Below, piece by piece: positions 22,093 to 34,081 of a DNA stretch of 64,000 nucleotides. The translations under genes were made by a program, and so were the position numbers. Every line of letters begins with the position of its first letter. The stretch's first letter is position 1. Source of the DNA: Limonium bicolor (taxonomy: Eukaryota > Streptophyta > Magnoliopsida > Caryophyllales > Plumbaginaceae); contig CM041777.1 in NCBI GenBank assembly GCA_023374045.1, forward strand, positions 461,557,827-461,621,826. The letters run 5' to 3'. The notes beneath the pieces were generated by a model. That model made no database searches and was not told the origin of the DNA. It worked only from the letters and a program-made list of their open reading frames with translations.

Positions 22093-25000
22093 TTAGTCTC
22101 TGTTTATGTACTTTCGCCATTCATACAATGGTTCACCATATGCTTGGTTGCATATGGAGTATACTTACTCCTTCAGGTCTCTATGCTCTTCAAGCAATGT
22201 GATTCTATAGTCCACATTATACGCATTCCGTGTTTGTTTCTAAACTGACTCTTGATCGGTTTCCACGATCGCTCTCAAAGTCTCTTTTAGGCGTAGTGGT
22301 TTGGAAATTTCATTTCCTTATTCGGTTGTCTCTTGGCAATAACTACATGCGCAAGCTTGTTGTTATGGTAGATGGAAGCCTTTCCTAAGGTTTCACCTCA
22401 TCACCGCCTTGGTGATTTTTCTGTTAAGGAGAGGTACCTTCCCTCATATTTCCCGTAGTGTCAAAGTGTGGACTAGGCCGGGGTTGTCATCTTTAAAATT
22501 CCTATGCCTCTGTGCTACCATTGCCACGGAAGGCATGAAGGGTGATTAGAAGTCTCGTCGACTGTATACTGGGCTGATGCTTCAGTGACAGTGACACTGA
22601 GGCAGCCATTACTCCAAGTTACTCATGATGTTGAGTTCAAATTGGGTGGTTCAGTTGACGCCCTATTCATCGTATGAAATAATATCTCTTCCCTTATGGG
22701 GCCATTTTGGCAAGTCTTGTTATTAATTAGTATGGGTCTTGCAACCGTTTAAGTTTGCATAACACAGTTGGTGGTTCATGGCTTCTAAGACAGATTGCTG
22801 CGATCTATGCTCCTTGCGGGCTGCTTATACATATTTCCACTCCTTGCATGCCATCATAGGGTTGGAGGTATTACTGGGCTCCCTAGCAAGTTGTTGCAAC
22901 ACGCTTTCGTTCATGGGAGGCCCTTTAGGCATTCTGGTGTTAATCAGTGCCTTTCAATGGTTGAGGGTATTTCCTGTTAAGTGAAATCCATCCGGTGTCC
23001 TAACCGAGTGTTCGTTCTAGCTCCCGTGCTCTTATCATGACGCTTTGTTCGACTGTTGTTAACTCAGACACCCTTCAAGGATTGCTCCTGGGTGTTGTTG
23101 GTTACGCCGTTACATCCAGCTAATGTTATGTGATACGTTGTGTCCACTATACCGCCTTGCGTCATCATATTTTGAGCTATTCCCTTTAGGGTTATAACGT
23201 CCCCCGTTCTTGGGTAGACTGTTTATACCTCCTCCTAGTGTTCTAGACTAGGTTTAATATCCTCTCCAATGATGGATTATGCTCCCTGGTAGTCTTTGTA
23301 ATTGTTCTTGGGAACTCCGTCCTGTTTGTTGAACATCATTGTGTTCACGTTAGGCACTTGCCTTAATGTGTTTAGGCTGGATATCCCTTCCAACTGTCAT
23401 GTATTTGATTGAAGTCTTGAGACATATCCAATGTCTATACTTACTAGGCTGCGCTCTTTGCACTTCTTAATCCTCATTCCTTATCTTCAGATGGATTCTC
23501 TGAGTTCCTTTATACTTATTACTTAATTGAGTTCCTTCTCCTTGATCGTTTGAGGTGTCCAGCTGTTCTGGTGTGAGTTTACTCATGGTCCGTAGATCAG
23601 AGTTGACTACTTCCCGTGTTTCGTACACTACATGTATACATACGTGGGGTACCTTGTTGGTACGTTACCACTTACCTGACTATCTGTCAGGCCCATAAGC
23701 TCCTTCGGAGTGCGGTCGTCCCACATCCCGTATTAGGTACACTCGTAGCGCTCGTCACACACCTAGGTGAAGTATTCTATTGTCAACTCCTCTTGTATCA
23801 TTCCATGATACTCACCGTAATTCTGTTGGTTTGGTTTTAAAAATCCAAGGTTTAAAAGAAGGGTTGTGGTTTTGAAAGAAAAATTTTGGGTTTTTGAAAT
23901 AACAGTTCGGTGTTAGAAGAGGTTCTTCATGGTGTGGCCATGTCTGAGGTCTTGACCAAGTCCAGCTTCTCACTGACTGGTATGTTTCTTACTACCATGG
24001 TTGGACCGTTAGGCCCTTCCAAGGTTTCATCCTTTAAGTTCTTAGAATTTGTGATCTTGTGGTTGCTTCGTTGCGATTATTGTACATTGTTAAGTACTTG
24101 TGGTGTGTTAAGGTTCCTCTACATGTTCCTGTTCTTACTGCACTTGCCGTGGCAAGTGCGTGGTACTGGTGGTTTTTGGGTAAACCTATACCGGTCACGG
24201 TATGGTTTCCACTCGTATTTGGTAGTCTTGTCGACTCTTCCTTTGATCTATTGATTTATGTTTGGGATAATCGTTCCTTTAAGTAACTCCTCAGTGATCT
24301 TGACATGACTGTCGTTGATCAGGGTGCTTCTCCAATCCCTGGGGGTTTCTATTTATTTGGTTTTGTATTTTTCCTTGTTGCTCGTTCCCACAAGTTTACC
24401 GTGGTTATTGAGCCTGAACTTGTTTAGGCACTACTTCCGTAGTCCTGTCGGATTATATCCCGTGAATGTTCTCGTAGTTGTGTAAGCATACTGGCCAAGT
24501 ATAACCTCTTTGGCGTTGTAGTTTTGGAGTTAACCACTCCCGACTATGTCCTTAGTCAGCTAGCATACTGTTGGTGGTGTTATTTAGCCATTACTGCCCC
24601 ATAGACTCATGTCTCGGGTTATGTTACTGTTCCTTTTTCCGCTCTGTTGCACGCTCAGTGCTTCTTTTCCAGCTGCTGGTTGACTAGCCAGGTTTCGCGA
24701 CTGCTAAGCATGTCACCCCATGCTGTTGTAAGTTGTAGCCTCCTTATGGTTGGAGTACTCATTCTACCGCTATTAAGTGAGGGTATTGTTGTTCAACCGG
24801 GAACCATCTCCGGGACTTCCAATTCTTGGATTCTACTATATGTTAGGTTCTTTCCTCTTATAGGAATATCTCACTACTGTCAGATCGGGTTTTCCCGAGT
24901 ATAAGAGAACTTTCCTTCTCTCTGGCGTTCTTTCCCAAGTTATACAATGGGGATGCGGAGGGTGGGTCTGATATTGTAGGTATCCGGTACACACCGGTGG

Positions 25001-25094
25001 TTCCTAACTAGCGTATCTCTAACGCTATCACTCAGCCCTTAGCCCTAAGCTTCTAATTCCTAACTCGGTATTCCTAAACTCGGTATTTCCAGTC
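22093..25094 (-). mobile_element. E1 interior, 5' segment
   Basis: This should hold gag by position, yet no frame longer than 114 codons and no zinc knuckle can be trusted. Parts are related to E2. 23340-23400 (TTAGGCACTTGCCTTAATGTG) resembles 63090-63150, and 23950-24250 resembles 63700-63900. The block 23430-23830 resembles 61250-61650, which is out of order. A short homopolymer-rich stretch (23840-23905) follows the out-of-order block. Confidence 0.65.
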
Positions 25095-25106
25095 GCTCTG
25101 ATGCCA
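25095..25106 (-). other. E1 primer-binding site, Met-tRNA type
   Basis: The minus strand reads TGGCATCAGAGC, one base off the common plant initiator-Met site TGGTATCAGAGC. It is separated by five bases from the end of the 5' LTR (GTGTTACA at 25112). Confidence 0.8.
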
Positions 25107-25111
25107 CTTTT

Positions 25112-28100
25112 TGTAACACCCCTACCGCTAATACCGTCATTACCGTCTAAACTCCTCATACTTCCATACTTACGCAGCGGATACTTTCTTACACAACGGT
25201 GGGTGATACAATGTCATTAGCCACCCACGTGACTAACAAGGCCTACTACTACTTACAGTATCGGTCTGATGGACCGGAACATCCGAGTACTACAAAATTA
25301 CAATCCATACTCCAATTACAAACCGGGTACTACAATTCCCCATTCAATACAATACTCCATAATTACAATACAATATATCGAGTTTACTAAGATCCAAATC
25401 CAATTACAATGATTCTTTCAAGTTTATACAAACTCATTAAGAGTCTAACATCTACCCATTCCTCACAAACAACATACTTTCCCAATACATAATGGTGTAT
25501 CCCTTGGTAGGTACACCGACACTTCAAAGGCTACAAGCCTTGTACAATGCTTTACTACCTACAATTCATTCCTAGCTATCTAAGCATAGCCGCCGGTCTC
25601 TTACTATGACCATAACCGCTTCGGGTACCTGTACAATAAAAACAATGCCCCAAGGGGCTCATCTTACGCTGCATATGAAATCCACATACCCCGCGTACTA
25701 GCGAGGGTACGCCGACCACTTGGTCGAATACAAGCAGTTCATTTTACTCATACATACATACATGCTTTCATTCATAAAATTACAATACGTCACAAGCATA
25801 CATACATACGTCTCAATACGTACAAGGAAGACATTACAAGTCAACCATTCACACTTACCTTTACGGAAATACACTTCTACAATACATACACAATGCTTGT
25901 TAGCTTCTTTTACCCACCCGGGTTAATCGGGTGTACATTACTCTTTTACTCAGGGTCAATGACTAACACTAGCCAAGACCATTACTCATACAATACTTTA
26001 CTTACTTACTTACTCAAGTTAAGTCGTTGTGACCTCCGGGCAGGGACTACACCGTCCCACTACCGGGCTTTACTGTGGCTCGCCAATCTAGGATGCTACC
26101 CATTTAAGGGATTTGGTCCATAGAAAGGATTCAGGCCAGGAATCGGATCCAACCTCTTGTGTCTCTTCCTCACGTGTGGCCGAAACTATATCAGACTTCT
26201 ACTCATTCCAATTTACTCAATACTCAAGTTAGGAGTTAGGTGGTTAGGAATTAGTAGAAGTCATCACTTCCACACCAAGGAATAATACATTACACAAGTA
26301 CACTACAAGGTACACATACACTTCATTCTCATCCATTCATTTCATGAATTATACAAACTAAATGTTCAAGGCAATATAACAAGAACAATATAAAACAAGC
26401 ACAAGTAAGTGCATTAAAATCCGATTCGTGCATTTATCTTATTTAGGTGATCAAATAAGCACACAAATCGGGGTAACCAGGTTAGGATACAGAGCACGAG
26501 GAAATCATACCGTTCACCGTTGACTTGGAATCACCGACTCCCCTTCGGTGTTTGACTATTCGAATCCTATCACATACATGCGATCGAGCGGTTAATTAAC
26601 TATAATCAACCTTACTTATTACTTTTCTAAGGTTTCCCAGTTTATACTTACTAACTCATTGTTATTCAAATCCTTTTACATAAGTTACTTACTTACAATT
26701 TTTTTCTAAGCTTGTTTATAGCCTTAATGACCATTAAACATCATTAATCAAGTGTTAATTACCTTCTACTATCATTACCCTTCATTACCCTACCTTAGAT
26801 TAGCTTTAAAATGGATTCTGTGAAGAAAATGGGGTGGTCCGGGTTACTGTCCGGGTTTACAAACCCGGACCAATACTTTGTAAAACTCTCAGGTAAGATT
26901 TATGGGTTGTCCGGGTTTGTGTACTTGTTTACAAACTCGGACCACATGGTCTTAGTACTCTCGGGTGTAAAAATGGGGTGGTCCGGGTTTAGGTCCTAGT
27001 TTACAAACCCGGACCACTCCTTTTGAAACACATTTTGCCGTGATTTTTGCCTGGTCCGGGTTTCTGTACTTGTTTACAAACCCGGACCAGGTGCAGTAAT
27101 TACATATATACTTGTTTTTTTATTATGTTTCAACTCCAAACTTCTACCAACCTCTTCCCCAATATTCCTACATATAATCTAGCTTGTTTTAACATTGATT
27201 AGGCACTTAAAACTAACCTAACCAAAGCTCTATACCAATATGTTACTTAACATCCTTCCCTGTCTGTTTTCCTCCTCTGTTACAGTTTTTTTTCTTCAAC
27301 AGATGCTACAGATTTTTCCTTTCTTCTTCCTAATAGCTAGATGATTCTCAATCTAGCATAACTTAGTTAAACACTTCCCACTACACCATTTCCAATTCTA
27401 CTCAACTACACCTCTTCCTCCTAAATACAAACCAAAGTGAAAATCTCATATTTCCTTCTCTGAACACATCCATGTTCCTCTCTGTCAAACAGCACTTAAG
27501 TCCACTAAATTCCTAACCAAAATTTGACAGAGTTTCCCTACATTTCTAAGTATTCTCACCACATCAATTTACTCACTCAAGGCTGCCTATATCACCTGTT
27601 TATCAACAGCACCAATATACAATTCTCAAACACACATACTAGGTACTAAACACTCATTTAATTCCTGCACATACCATTTCCTTCCTCAAGGTTTATACAA
27701 GCTTTTAAATGTCTTTTAAAGCTTTAAAACATTGTAGTCTTCTTCCACATTATACTACTACTCAATACCATTTACAATACTCATTTCCAGCTACTATAAA
27801 TCTGTTACAATAAGCATACAAAAGCTACACAAGGTGAGTGTAATTTACCTTGTTCTTTCTAGCCTTTCTTTCCTTCTCCTTTCTTCCTTCCTTCCTCCTT
27901 CCTTTTCTTTCCTCTCTTTTTTAAGCCACCGGTTATGGAAATTCCATTCCTACTGCTACAACCCATTACATAATACTATTTCAATACAAAATAACCCTTT
28001 ATTCATCTTTAAGCTTTAAGGTACATTTTTAGGGTTTAGGAATTGTATTACCTTGCAAGTATATGGTTGGAGTGTTGGATAGCACTAAGAGCAAGATTTC

Positions 28101-29153
28101 CACTCTCCAAAAGAAGCCAAAATCGGCTAGGAAAACAAGGAATAAAAGCTCCAAACTTAGAAATTTCTATTTTGTAAATAAGAGCAAGAAATGCTAGTAT
28201 TTTTGGATTTCTTTTTACCTTAGACCAACAAGGTGAAGAAGAGGCTTCTAATGGTGGTCTTCATATTCAAAAGCAAGAACACCCATGGAGATGAAGTTGG
28301 GTATTTTCGAATTTGGAAAAGATGGAAAAGCTCTCCTTGATGAGAGGAATACAATGGTACAAATTTTGTAATTTTTGGTGGAGGTTTGAGTACTTAACAA
28401 GAGGAGAGAAGGGAGAGTGCTGGAGGGGTGTTTGAAATCTCCATTGTTGGGCAGCTTGAGGAGGAAGAAAATCAGAGGGTGAGGGGTTAGTGCAGTACGT
28501 GAGAGAATTAGAGGGAGTAGGAGAGAGAGTATACTAAAGTAACTTGTTACTTTATTAGTTTGTCCTCTAGTGCATTAGGAAAATAAAAGTGTGAGAGGGG
28601 GGTAAAGCGGCCGGCTCACACAGCCCTCACAAGGGTTTTAAATTTTTTTATTTCTAATAGTGGACACACTAGTTTAGTTTATTTACACTCTCACCCCACA
28701 ACTTCCCGATTTTTACATTTTTTACTATTTTCTCGTTTAATTAATTTTATCGGTTCTAGACCTTCATTAATGTTTATTAATGACTATTTAGATGGCCAAA
28801 ATTGTTACGAGTCTATTTAACCCGCTTAAAGTCGCGTTTTCCCGGTTTCCACGAAAAACGCACTTTAAGGTTCGTTTGTGGTTTTAATCCATTTTATGGA
28901 TCCGTTTTTTTCAGGAATTATTTCCACATATTATTTAGGCATGATTAAGCCTTAGGAATCCACCTAGGATCCTAGTCGAGGTCACATAACTCCTACGGTT
29001 ATGTAACACTCGTTTTTTATATTTTTCGCTTTTAAGCGTTTTCTTCATTTCTTTTGGATTTATTTTCCTTGCCAAAATTACTTAGGCACAATTAGGCCCT
29101 TAAATACCTATTAGGATAATTTTAATCACTATAATTAATTTTGGGGTATTTCA
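25112..29153 (-). repeat. E1 right (5') LTR, complete, 4,042 bp
   Basis: It is bounded by TGTAACACCCC (left, plus strand) and GGGGTATTTCA (right), the TG...CA ends of a minus-strand LTR. It overlaps the left LTR remnant over 28535-29153 with only a few percent difference. It holds the four-hairpin cluster 26835-27091 and no reading frame of interest. CTGAT (29154-29158) would be the target duplication. Confidence 0.92.
26835..27091. repeat. Four CCGGGTTT/AAACCCGG hairpins in the E1 LTR
   Basis: Four inverted repeats of one design (GGTCCGGGTTT...AAACCCGGACC): 26835-26845 with 26862-26872; 26909-26920 with 26931-26942 (one mismatch); 26979-26990 with 27005-27016; and 27050-27063 with 27078-27091 (14 bp perfect). 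They are spaced ~70 bp apart in AT-rich surroundings. Confidence 0.9.
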
Positions 29154-29158
29154 CTGAT

Positions 29159-30286
29159 GTTGAAATTAAATACCGAATAGAGACATAGATCTACAAATAG
29201 CGGCGAATGAAGACTTCTGAAGGATGGCAAACCCAAATTTCTGGTAGTTTGTAGCGCAAGCACCACTGAAGGGTCCAAAGTCCACGAGCTCGGCAAGGTT
29301 TGTCCATCATCCCCAAGCTCAATCCACAACCAGCAAGCTCAGATAAAATACCTCGATAAACAGATAAATCAATCGAAGAATTAGTAAGATCATAAAGTAT
29401 GTAAAGAGGGGACTATCAGAAGACACCAGAGAGTCATTAACATTCATTGTAGATCTAACATGTAGCAAGACAAATAGGTTCCCAAAATCCGTACGAGTTG
29501 GGCTAAAATAAACCGACTGAACTCAGATGGACTTTTGTGAGAATGAACATTGACAGGAACTTGAGATGAATCCTAGAACAGAAACAAACAAAGCAAAATA
29601 AATCAAACCTTCTTTGCGGGTTCAACCGGAATAACAGAGAAACGTTAGAGACTTGATTGAACTGGAACCTTTAAACAACAAATGAAAACTCAATCCTATC
29701 CCGGGTGGGTATCCAAATGACAAAAACCAGAAGAAAATAAACCGCAGTATCAGGTTCTTTGTATAGCGAGAAACGAAACTTGTTCGCATTTACAGAAAAA
29801 GAAAGTGCCAAGCTAAAACTGGGGATATACAAGTTCATGACAATCTGTAATCGTGAGTATAAACATGAAATGAGATACGCTTCAAACAAAACCGCCAAGA
29901 CATTCAACAGATAATAAAAAAACAACTGGAATTAGGGATAAATACCGGAGTAGAGCAATTGGGATCCTCTGTTGAGAATCGAAAGAAAAGATGCGAACGA
30001 AACCCATTAATCTGAAATATAAACAAATGAACGAGAGCATAGAAGTTAAGTTATGAACCCAAGTATCAAGCGCCTGTCAAAATTTGAAGTTCGAAATCTC
30101 TGTGCATGCGTGAAAATAATCAATCGGGTGAGATTCTATTGGAACACAGAGGCTCGAATCGAAAATGACACTTCTAACAAGCAAAGTATCTAGGGTAGCC
30201 ATAGAAAAGAACTGAATCGGCTAGATTGATAAGGATGTTTTCTGCAACAGGCAAACTCGAATCATTTGCCAGTGAAACAAAGATGA
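29159..30286 (-). other. Low-copy region, possible gene leader or non-coding transcript
   Basis: No protein recognised. On the minus strand there are plausible splice signals: pyrimidine tract then ATTTCAG near 30010, TTCTGTTCTAG near 29575, and donor-like GGTATTTATCCC near 29945. Base composition differs from the neighbouring LTRs. It may be the 5' part of a host transcription unit cut off by E1 at 29153, but this is weakly supported. Confidence 0.25.
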
Positions 30287-30294
30287 ACCACAAG

Positions 30295-31213
30295 TAGGGA
30301 TGGCAATGGGTCCGCGGGTACCCATTTCACCCGGTCACCCGACCCACTAAACCGGGTGAAAAACCCACATAAAACAGGTGAAAAATGGGTGACAGGTGGA
30401 ACGGGTACAGGTGCGGGTCGGGTGACTGGTGAACATTTTTCACCCATCACCCGACCCGCTCACCCACATAGATTATATATATATATATATATTATATGTT
30501 AAATTGTTACTTATTATTCATTCTCTTTCACTCATAATTTTTGTAACCCTAACTAGTGAACAAGGAACATTCATGCTCTGGGTGACTGCGCCATTCTTTA
30601 TTCTCACCACTCTCGGTAATTTTACAGCCCTAGCATACTTGCTATACGCAGTTTTTAATTCTCTTCACTTAAGGTAATTGCAACCCTAACTGGCAAACAT
30701 GGAACAAAGATGTTTTATGCATCTATTTTCTTTCTTCACTTTCGGTAATTTTGAAACCCTAACTGAAAAACAAATAACTTACATCTCTACTACTAAGTTT
30801 TTTCATTCTCTTCACTGAAGGTAATTTCGCAATCCTAACAGGCGAACATTGAGCATACATGTTCTGCCTCTATTTTCTCTCTTCACTCATGGAAATTTTG
30901 CAACCATAATTGGCGAACATGGAACTACTGCTCTATGCATATTTCATTATTTTCTCTGAAGTAAATTTCGTAATCCTAACCGCAATTAGACATCATGCTC
31001 TGGTGTCTCTATTTTTCCTCCACTCACAGCAATTGCAAACCTTGTGGTGAACAAGGAAAAAGAAACAACGGTAAATGGGTTCACCGTTTTCACCACGGGT
31101 GACGGGTGAAACGGGTGATGGGTGCTAATCGGTGTGGGTCGTACGAGTTGGAGCTGTGAAGTCGTGTGATTGGTTGGTCCATCCGACCCAAACCCTACCC
31201 ATTGCCATCCCTA
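30295..31213. mobile_element. 919-bp hAT-type non-autonomous element
   Basis: It has perfect 17-bp terminal inverted repeats TAGGGATGGCAATGGGT and perfect 8-bp target duplications ACCACAAG (30287-30294 and 31214-31221), which together define a hAT insertion. Subterminal regions are packed with CGGGTGA/TCACCCG motifs (30340-30470 and 31085-31135). There is no transposase. The interior is a degenerate ~70-bp minisatellite. Confidence 0.97.
30530..31060. repeat. ~70-bp minisatellite inside the hAT element
   Basis: Seven to eight degenerate units begin GGTAATTTTGCAACCCTAAC and then carry a GGCGAACA.GGAACAT part and a CTCTATTTTCTCTCTTCACTC part. Unit starts are near 30617, 30675, 30746, 30820 and 30890. 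The same unit appears at 39480-40040. Confidence 0.8.
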
Positions 31214-31221
31214 ACCACAAG

Positions 31222-31796
31222 GAAGTGACGCCAATTAGTTGGTATTTCGAGTATACTAAGCGGGAATGGGGTATTTGATTTTTTGGATGAAATCGAATGC
31301 TCAGATAACGCGAGAGGGTGTCGGCAATGTTGAATGCTTGTCAAATGGGATGGAGTCTGGGTTCTTGATGTCAGGAGAGAGAGATAGAGAATGGATGGAT
31401 GGATGAAGCAAACCATCGGTAGAAAGGAGAAGATGAAGGTGTCGGTTGGTTTCTTGTTTCAACTGAGGAGGGAGAAACCGATGGTGAGTAAAGGGGATCA
31501 TCGGAAGAAGCCGTGTAGAAGAAAGATGGTTATTGTTCCTTAAGTGAGATGAGGGGTTTCCAATTTGTTTTTTGGTGGGTTGACCGTAAGTCAACAGAAT
31601 TAGGAGGTGTCTCATTTGGTCGGGTCGAGACCATTGGACTACGTTTGACACGCATTGTGAGTAACAAAAAAAATAAAAAATTGGAACTATTGCTCCTCCC
31701 AAAGTATTGAACCCGAGTATCCTGACATTACTCAGTATATGAACGGGGAAAATAAATAATAAGTCGTGATACGACCTGAACAAAAACATAAAAAAC
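31222..31796 (-). other. Pyrimidine-rich leader-like sequence, no gene recognised
   Basis: On the minus strand this is CT-rich, as in plant 5' leaders (CCTTCATCTTCTCCTTTC near 31425). It would join 29159-30286 if the hAT element were absent. The 168-codon minus frame (31301-31807) has no recognisable domain and is probably chance. Confidence 0.25.
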
Positions 31797-31880
31797 CTCA
31801 TCTTCATGCCCAGTAAGTTTCGAACTTAGGACCAATAGCTTCCCTAATGAATACATTACCCAGTGAGCTAATGATCCAAT
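31797..31880 (-). ncRNA. tRNA-like (SINE-like) sequence
   Basis: On the minus strand a box-A-like TTAGCTCACTGGGTAAT (RC of about 31856-31872) is followed ~35 nt later by a box-B-like AAGTTCGAAACTT (RC of 31814-31826). This is the internal promoter layout of tRNAs and tRNA-derived SINEs. No functional tRNA fold can be completed. Confidence 0.4.
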
Positions 31881-32659
31881 TAATATACAATGTGAGAAAA
31901 ATACTAAAGTTCCGATTCGAACTGAAAACTCTTACAAAAATGGTGTTGTTTTAAACAAAAAATATACAGTAAAAAGAAACGATTTTATCAAACAAAATGA
32001 ATTGTTTTCTTCCTAAGAGGCATGGAACTATGGAATATATCATTAAAGTGTAAAACATAACAATTGGAAAAAAATGAATTAACGCAATATAAAGTACATG
32101 AAATAATCTAGTACTAGTATGACGATTGCGAAATATGAACAAACACAATAAAAATGGAAATTGAATTGATATTTACGAGTGATGGTAAATATGATGGAAT
32201 GAACAGTAGTAAAATAATAATGAAATAATATGAAGTTTAATCAAATAAACAACAGAACGAAGTATGCTAATATGGAAATAATAGTGAAAAATGTATAAAT
32301 GATACAAATAACAATGAAAATGAGATGATAAAAAGTAAATGCTAGAAGACTATAAAAGTAGCAATAAATAGTCACAACTGAAAATAAAAGATAACATAAA
32401 ATTAAACAAATAGCAATAATAAGATAAGTGAATAAACAAAGGGACGGGTGTAAAACCGCATTGTCGTTGGAAATTCGTTTTCGTAAAATTGGGTTTTTAT
32501 GAAATGCTTTGAAAAAAACTATAAACGATGGTTTTGTTTTGGCATGCACAATACGTTTGACAAAGAAAGGTGACGACCCCTCTTATTGTGTTTCTTATTT
32601 TGGAATTTGCTTTATGGGTGAGAATTTTTGGTGTCTACATGTGGGGTTAGGGTAATCTA
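31881..32659. other. AT-rich region, nothing recognised
   Basis: Very AT-rich. The minus-strand frames of 65 and 102 codons here encode low-complexity hydrophobic strings typical of AT-rich chance frames. No repeat family or RNA is recognised. Confidence 0.5.
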
Positions 32660-33000
32660 TTTGGAAGTCGTTCTAAACTTTAATGTGATGATGTACATAT
32701 TTTAATGTGAGAGTGTACATGTTTTGATGTGAAGATGTACATGTTCAAATGTGACATGTTTAATTATTAGAATTATGTTTTAATGAACATCTGTACATGT
32801 TTTGTATGACCATCTGTACAAGTTTTATCCCTTATATGTACTGGTTTTAATCTAAGGATGTACATATTTAATGATTCGTACAGGTTTTATGTGACCATCT
32901 GTATGTTTTTTAATACGATGATGTACATATAATTACGTGGATGTACATGTTTTAATGAACATTTGTACAGGTCTGTATGACCATCTGTACAAGTTTTCTT
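32660..33000. repeat. Degenerate TGTACA-containing short tandem repeats
   Basis: Around a dozen units of the kind GATGTACATGTTTTAATGTGA and CCATCTGTACAAGTTTT recur every ~20-40 bp. GTACAT or TGTACA, a palindrome, is the invariant core. Confidence 0.8.
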
Positions 33001-33112
33001 TTACGTTTTGTGCACTATAACCCTTAGCAGCGTCAGTTTTTTTTTCTTTTTTTTAAAAATTAAATATATTTTATTTTACTTGTCAGGTCAACATACAGGG
33101 TCAACATACATT

Positions 33113-33745
33113 CGTATGTAGCTCAACTTGTTGTTCAATAAATATTGTTTCGAATTTGAAGTTATGTTCCAAAAGGATAATTGAATTCAATTGAGTTAAA
33201 ATTTTGGTATGAAGACAACCCCACATGCATAGTATAATGTCCCAAAATTTCAACTTATTTGGAATGCCACAACTGCTCAAATCGGGTACAAAGTGCCAAA
33301 AAATGAATATCACTATAATTCAATAAATATTGTTCCGAATTTGAAGTTATGTACCAAATGGATAATCGCATCCAACTATTGAAATTTGGTATGCACACAC
33401 CCCCCACATGCATAGTACAATGTCCCGAAATTTCAACTTATTTGGAATGACACAGCTTGCTCAAAATCGGGCACAAGTGTCAAAAATTAATAAATATCAC
33501 TATATTTCAATAAATATTGTTCCGACTTGAAGTTATGTACCAAATGGATAATTGCATCCAATTGAGTTGAATTTGGTATGCACACACCCCCACCTGCATA
33601 GTACAATGTCCCAAAATTTCAACTTATTTGGAGTGCCACAATTTGCTCAAATCCGACACAAAGTGCCAAAAAATAATGAATCACTATAATTCAGTAAATA
33701 GTGTTCCGACTTTGGGGTTATGTTGCAAATGGCTAATGACATGTT
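33113..33745 (-). repeat. ~185-bp satellite, inverted relative to the left block
   Basis: The same unit as 1-1039, read on the minus strand (CAATAAATATTGTTCCGA start marks at 33136, 33321, 33508 and 33692, period 184-187 bp). About 3.4 copies. It ends near 33745 at GGCTAATGACATG. Confidence 0.92.
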
Positions 33746-34081
33746 GTTTTCAACCATAAGACCAACGCCTTTAGCAAGCAAAATAAAAATTAATTGTTTT
33801 TAGTAAGAATTTTGTATGTTCATCTAGACTTGTGATTAGTTCCGGTCTACGGTTTTAGAGTTTCCCGAAAATGCAAGCATCCTTCGAACATTCAAAGAAT
33901 TTATCTATAACAATATATATAATCAAGGAGTAGTATTGTTTGTTCCCTGAAGAACTTTATTATTTTTTTTGGTGTTTGCTTAAGGCAAGGCCTGTTTTAC
34001 GAGGAGCAACATAATAACGTAAATAAAGAAGTTAAATATACATTAGAGGGTCACTACTTAGTGCTTGCTCTTCATCCACGA
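33746..34081. other. AT-rich spacer, nothing recognised
   Basis: No repeat family, RNA or coding signal was recognised between the satellite and the coding fragment that follows. Confidence 0.5.

Larger units (their letters stand above)
8430..29153 (-). mobile_element. E1: decayed long-LTR retrotransposon (Ty3/gypsy-like), with nested insertions
   Basis: The minus-strand orientation follows from three signals: an LTR of the form TGAAATACCCC...GGGGTGTTACA, a polypurine tract at 9044-9058, and a Met-tRNA-type primer site at 25095-25106. The left (3') LTR survives only as 8430-9043 because CACTA sits in it. The right (5') LTR is complete at 25112-29153. After subtracting nested insertions the interior is ~6 kb, a normal length, but I could not recognise gag or pol domains in any frame. 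The long LTRs and polypurine context resemble Tekay/Del-type chromoviruses, which is an inference. The 5-bp sequence after the right LTR is CTGAT. Its partner would lie left of CACTA and is not seen. Confidence 0.85.

Noticed and set aside
22501..22545. Plus-strand CYHCHGRHEG reminiscent of a gag zinc knuckle
   Set aside because: Lacks the final Cys, is on the wrong strand for E1, and is followed at once by a stop. Probably chance.
30530..31060. Telomere-like CCCTAA words
   Set aside because: Only one AACCCTAAC per ~70-bp unit, as part of a longer repeat, so not a telomeric run.
31301..31807. 168-codon minus frame
   Set aside because: Low-complexity translation without a domain, in leader-like CT-rich DNA. 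Kept only as a possible leader.
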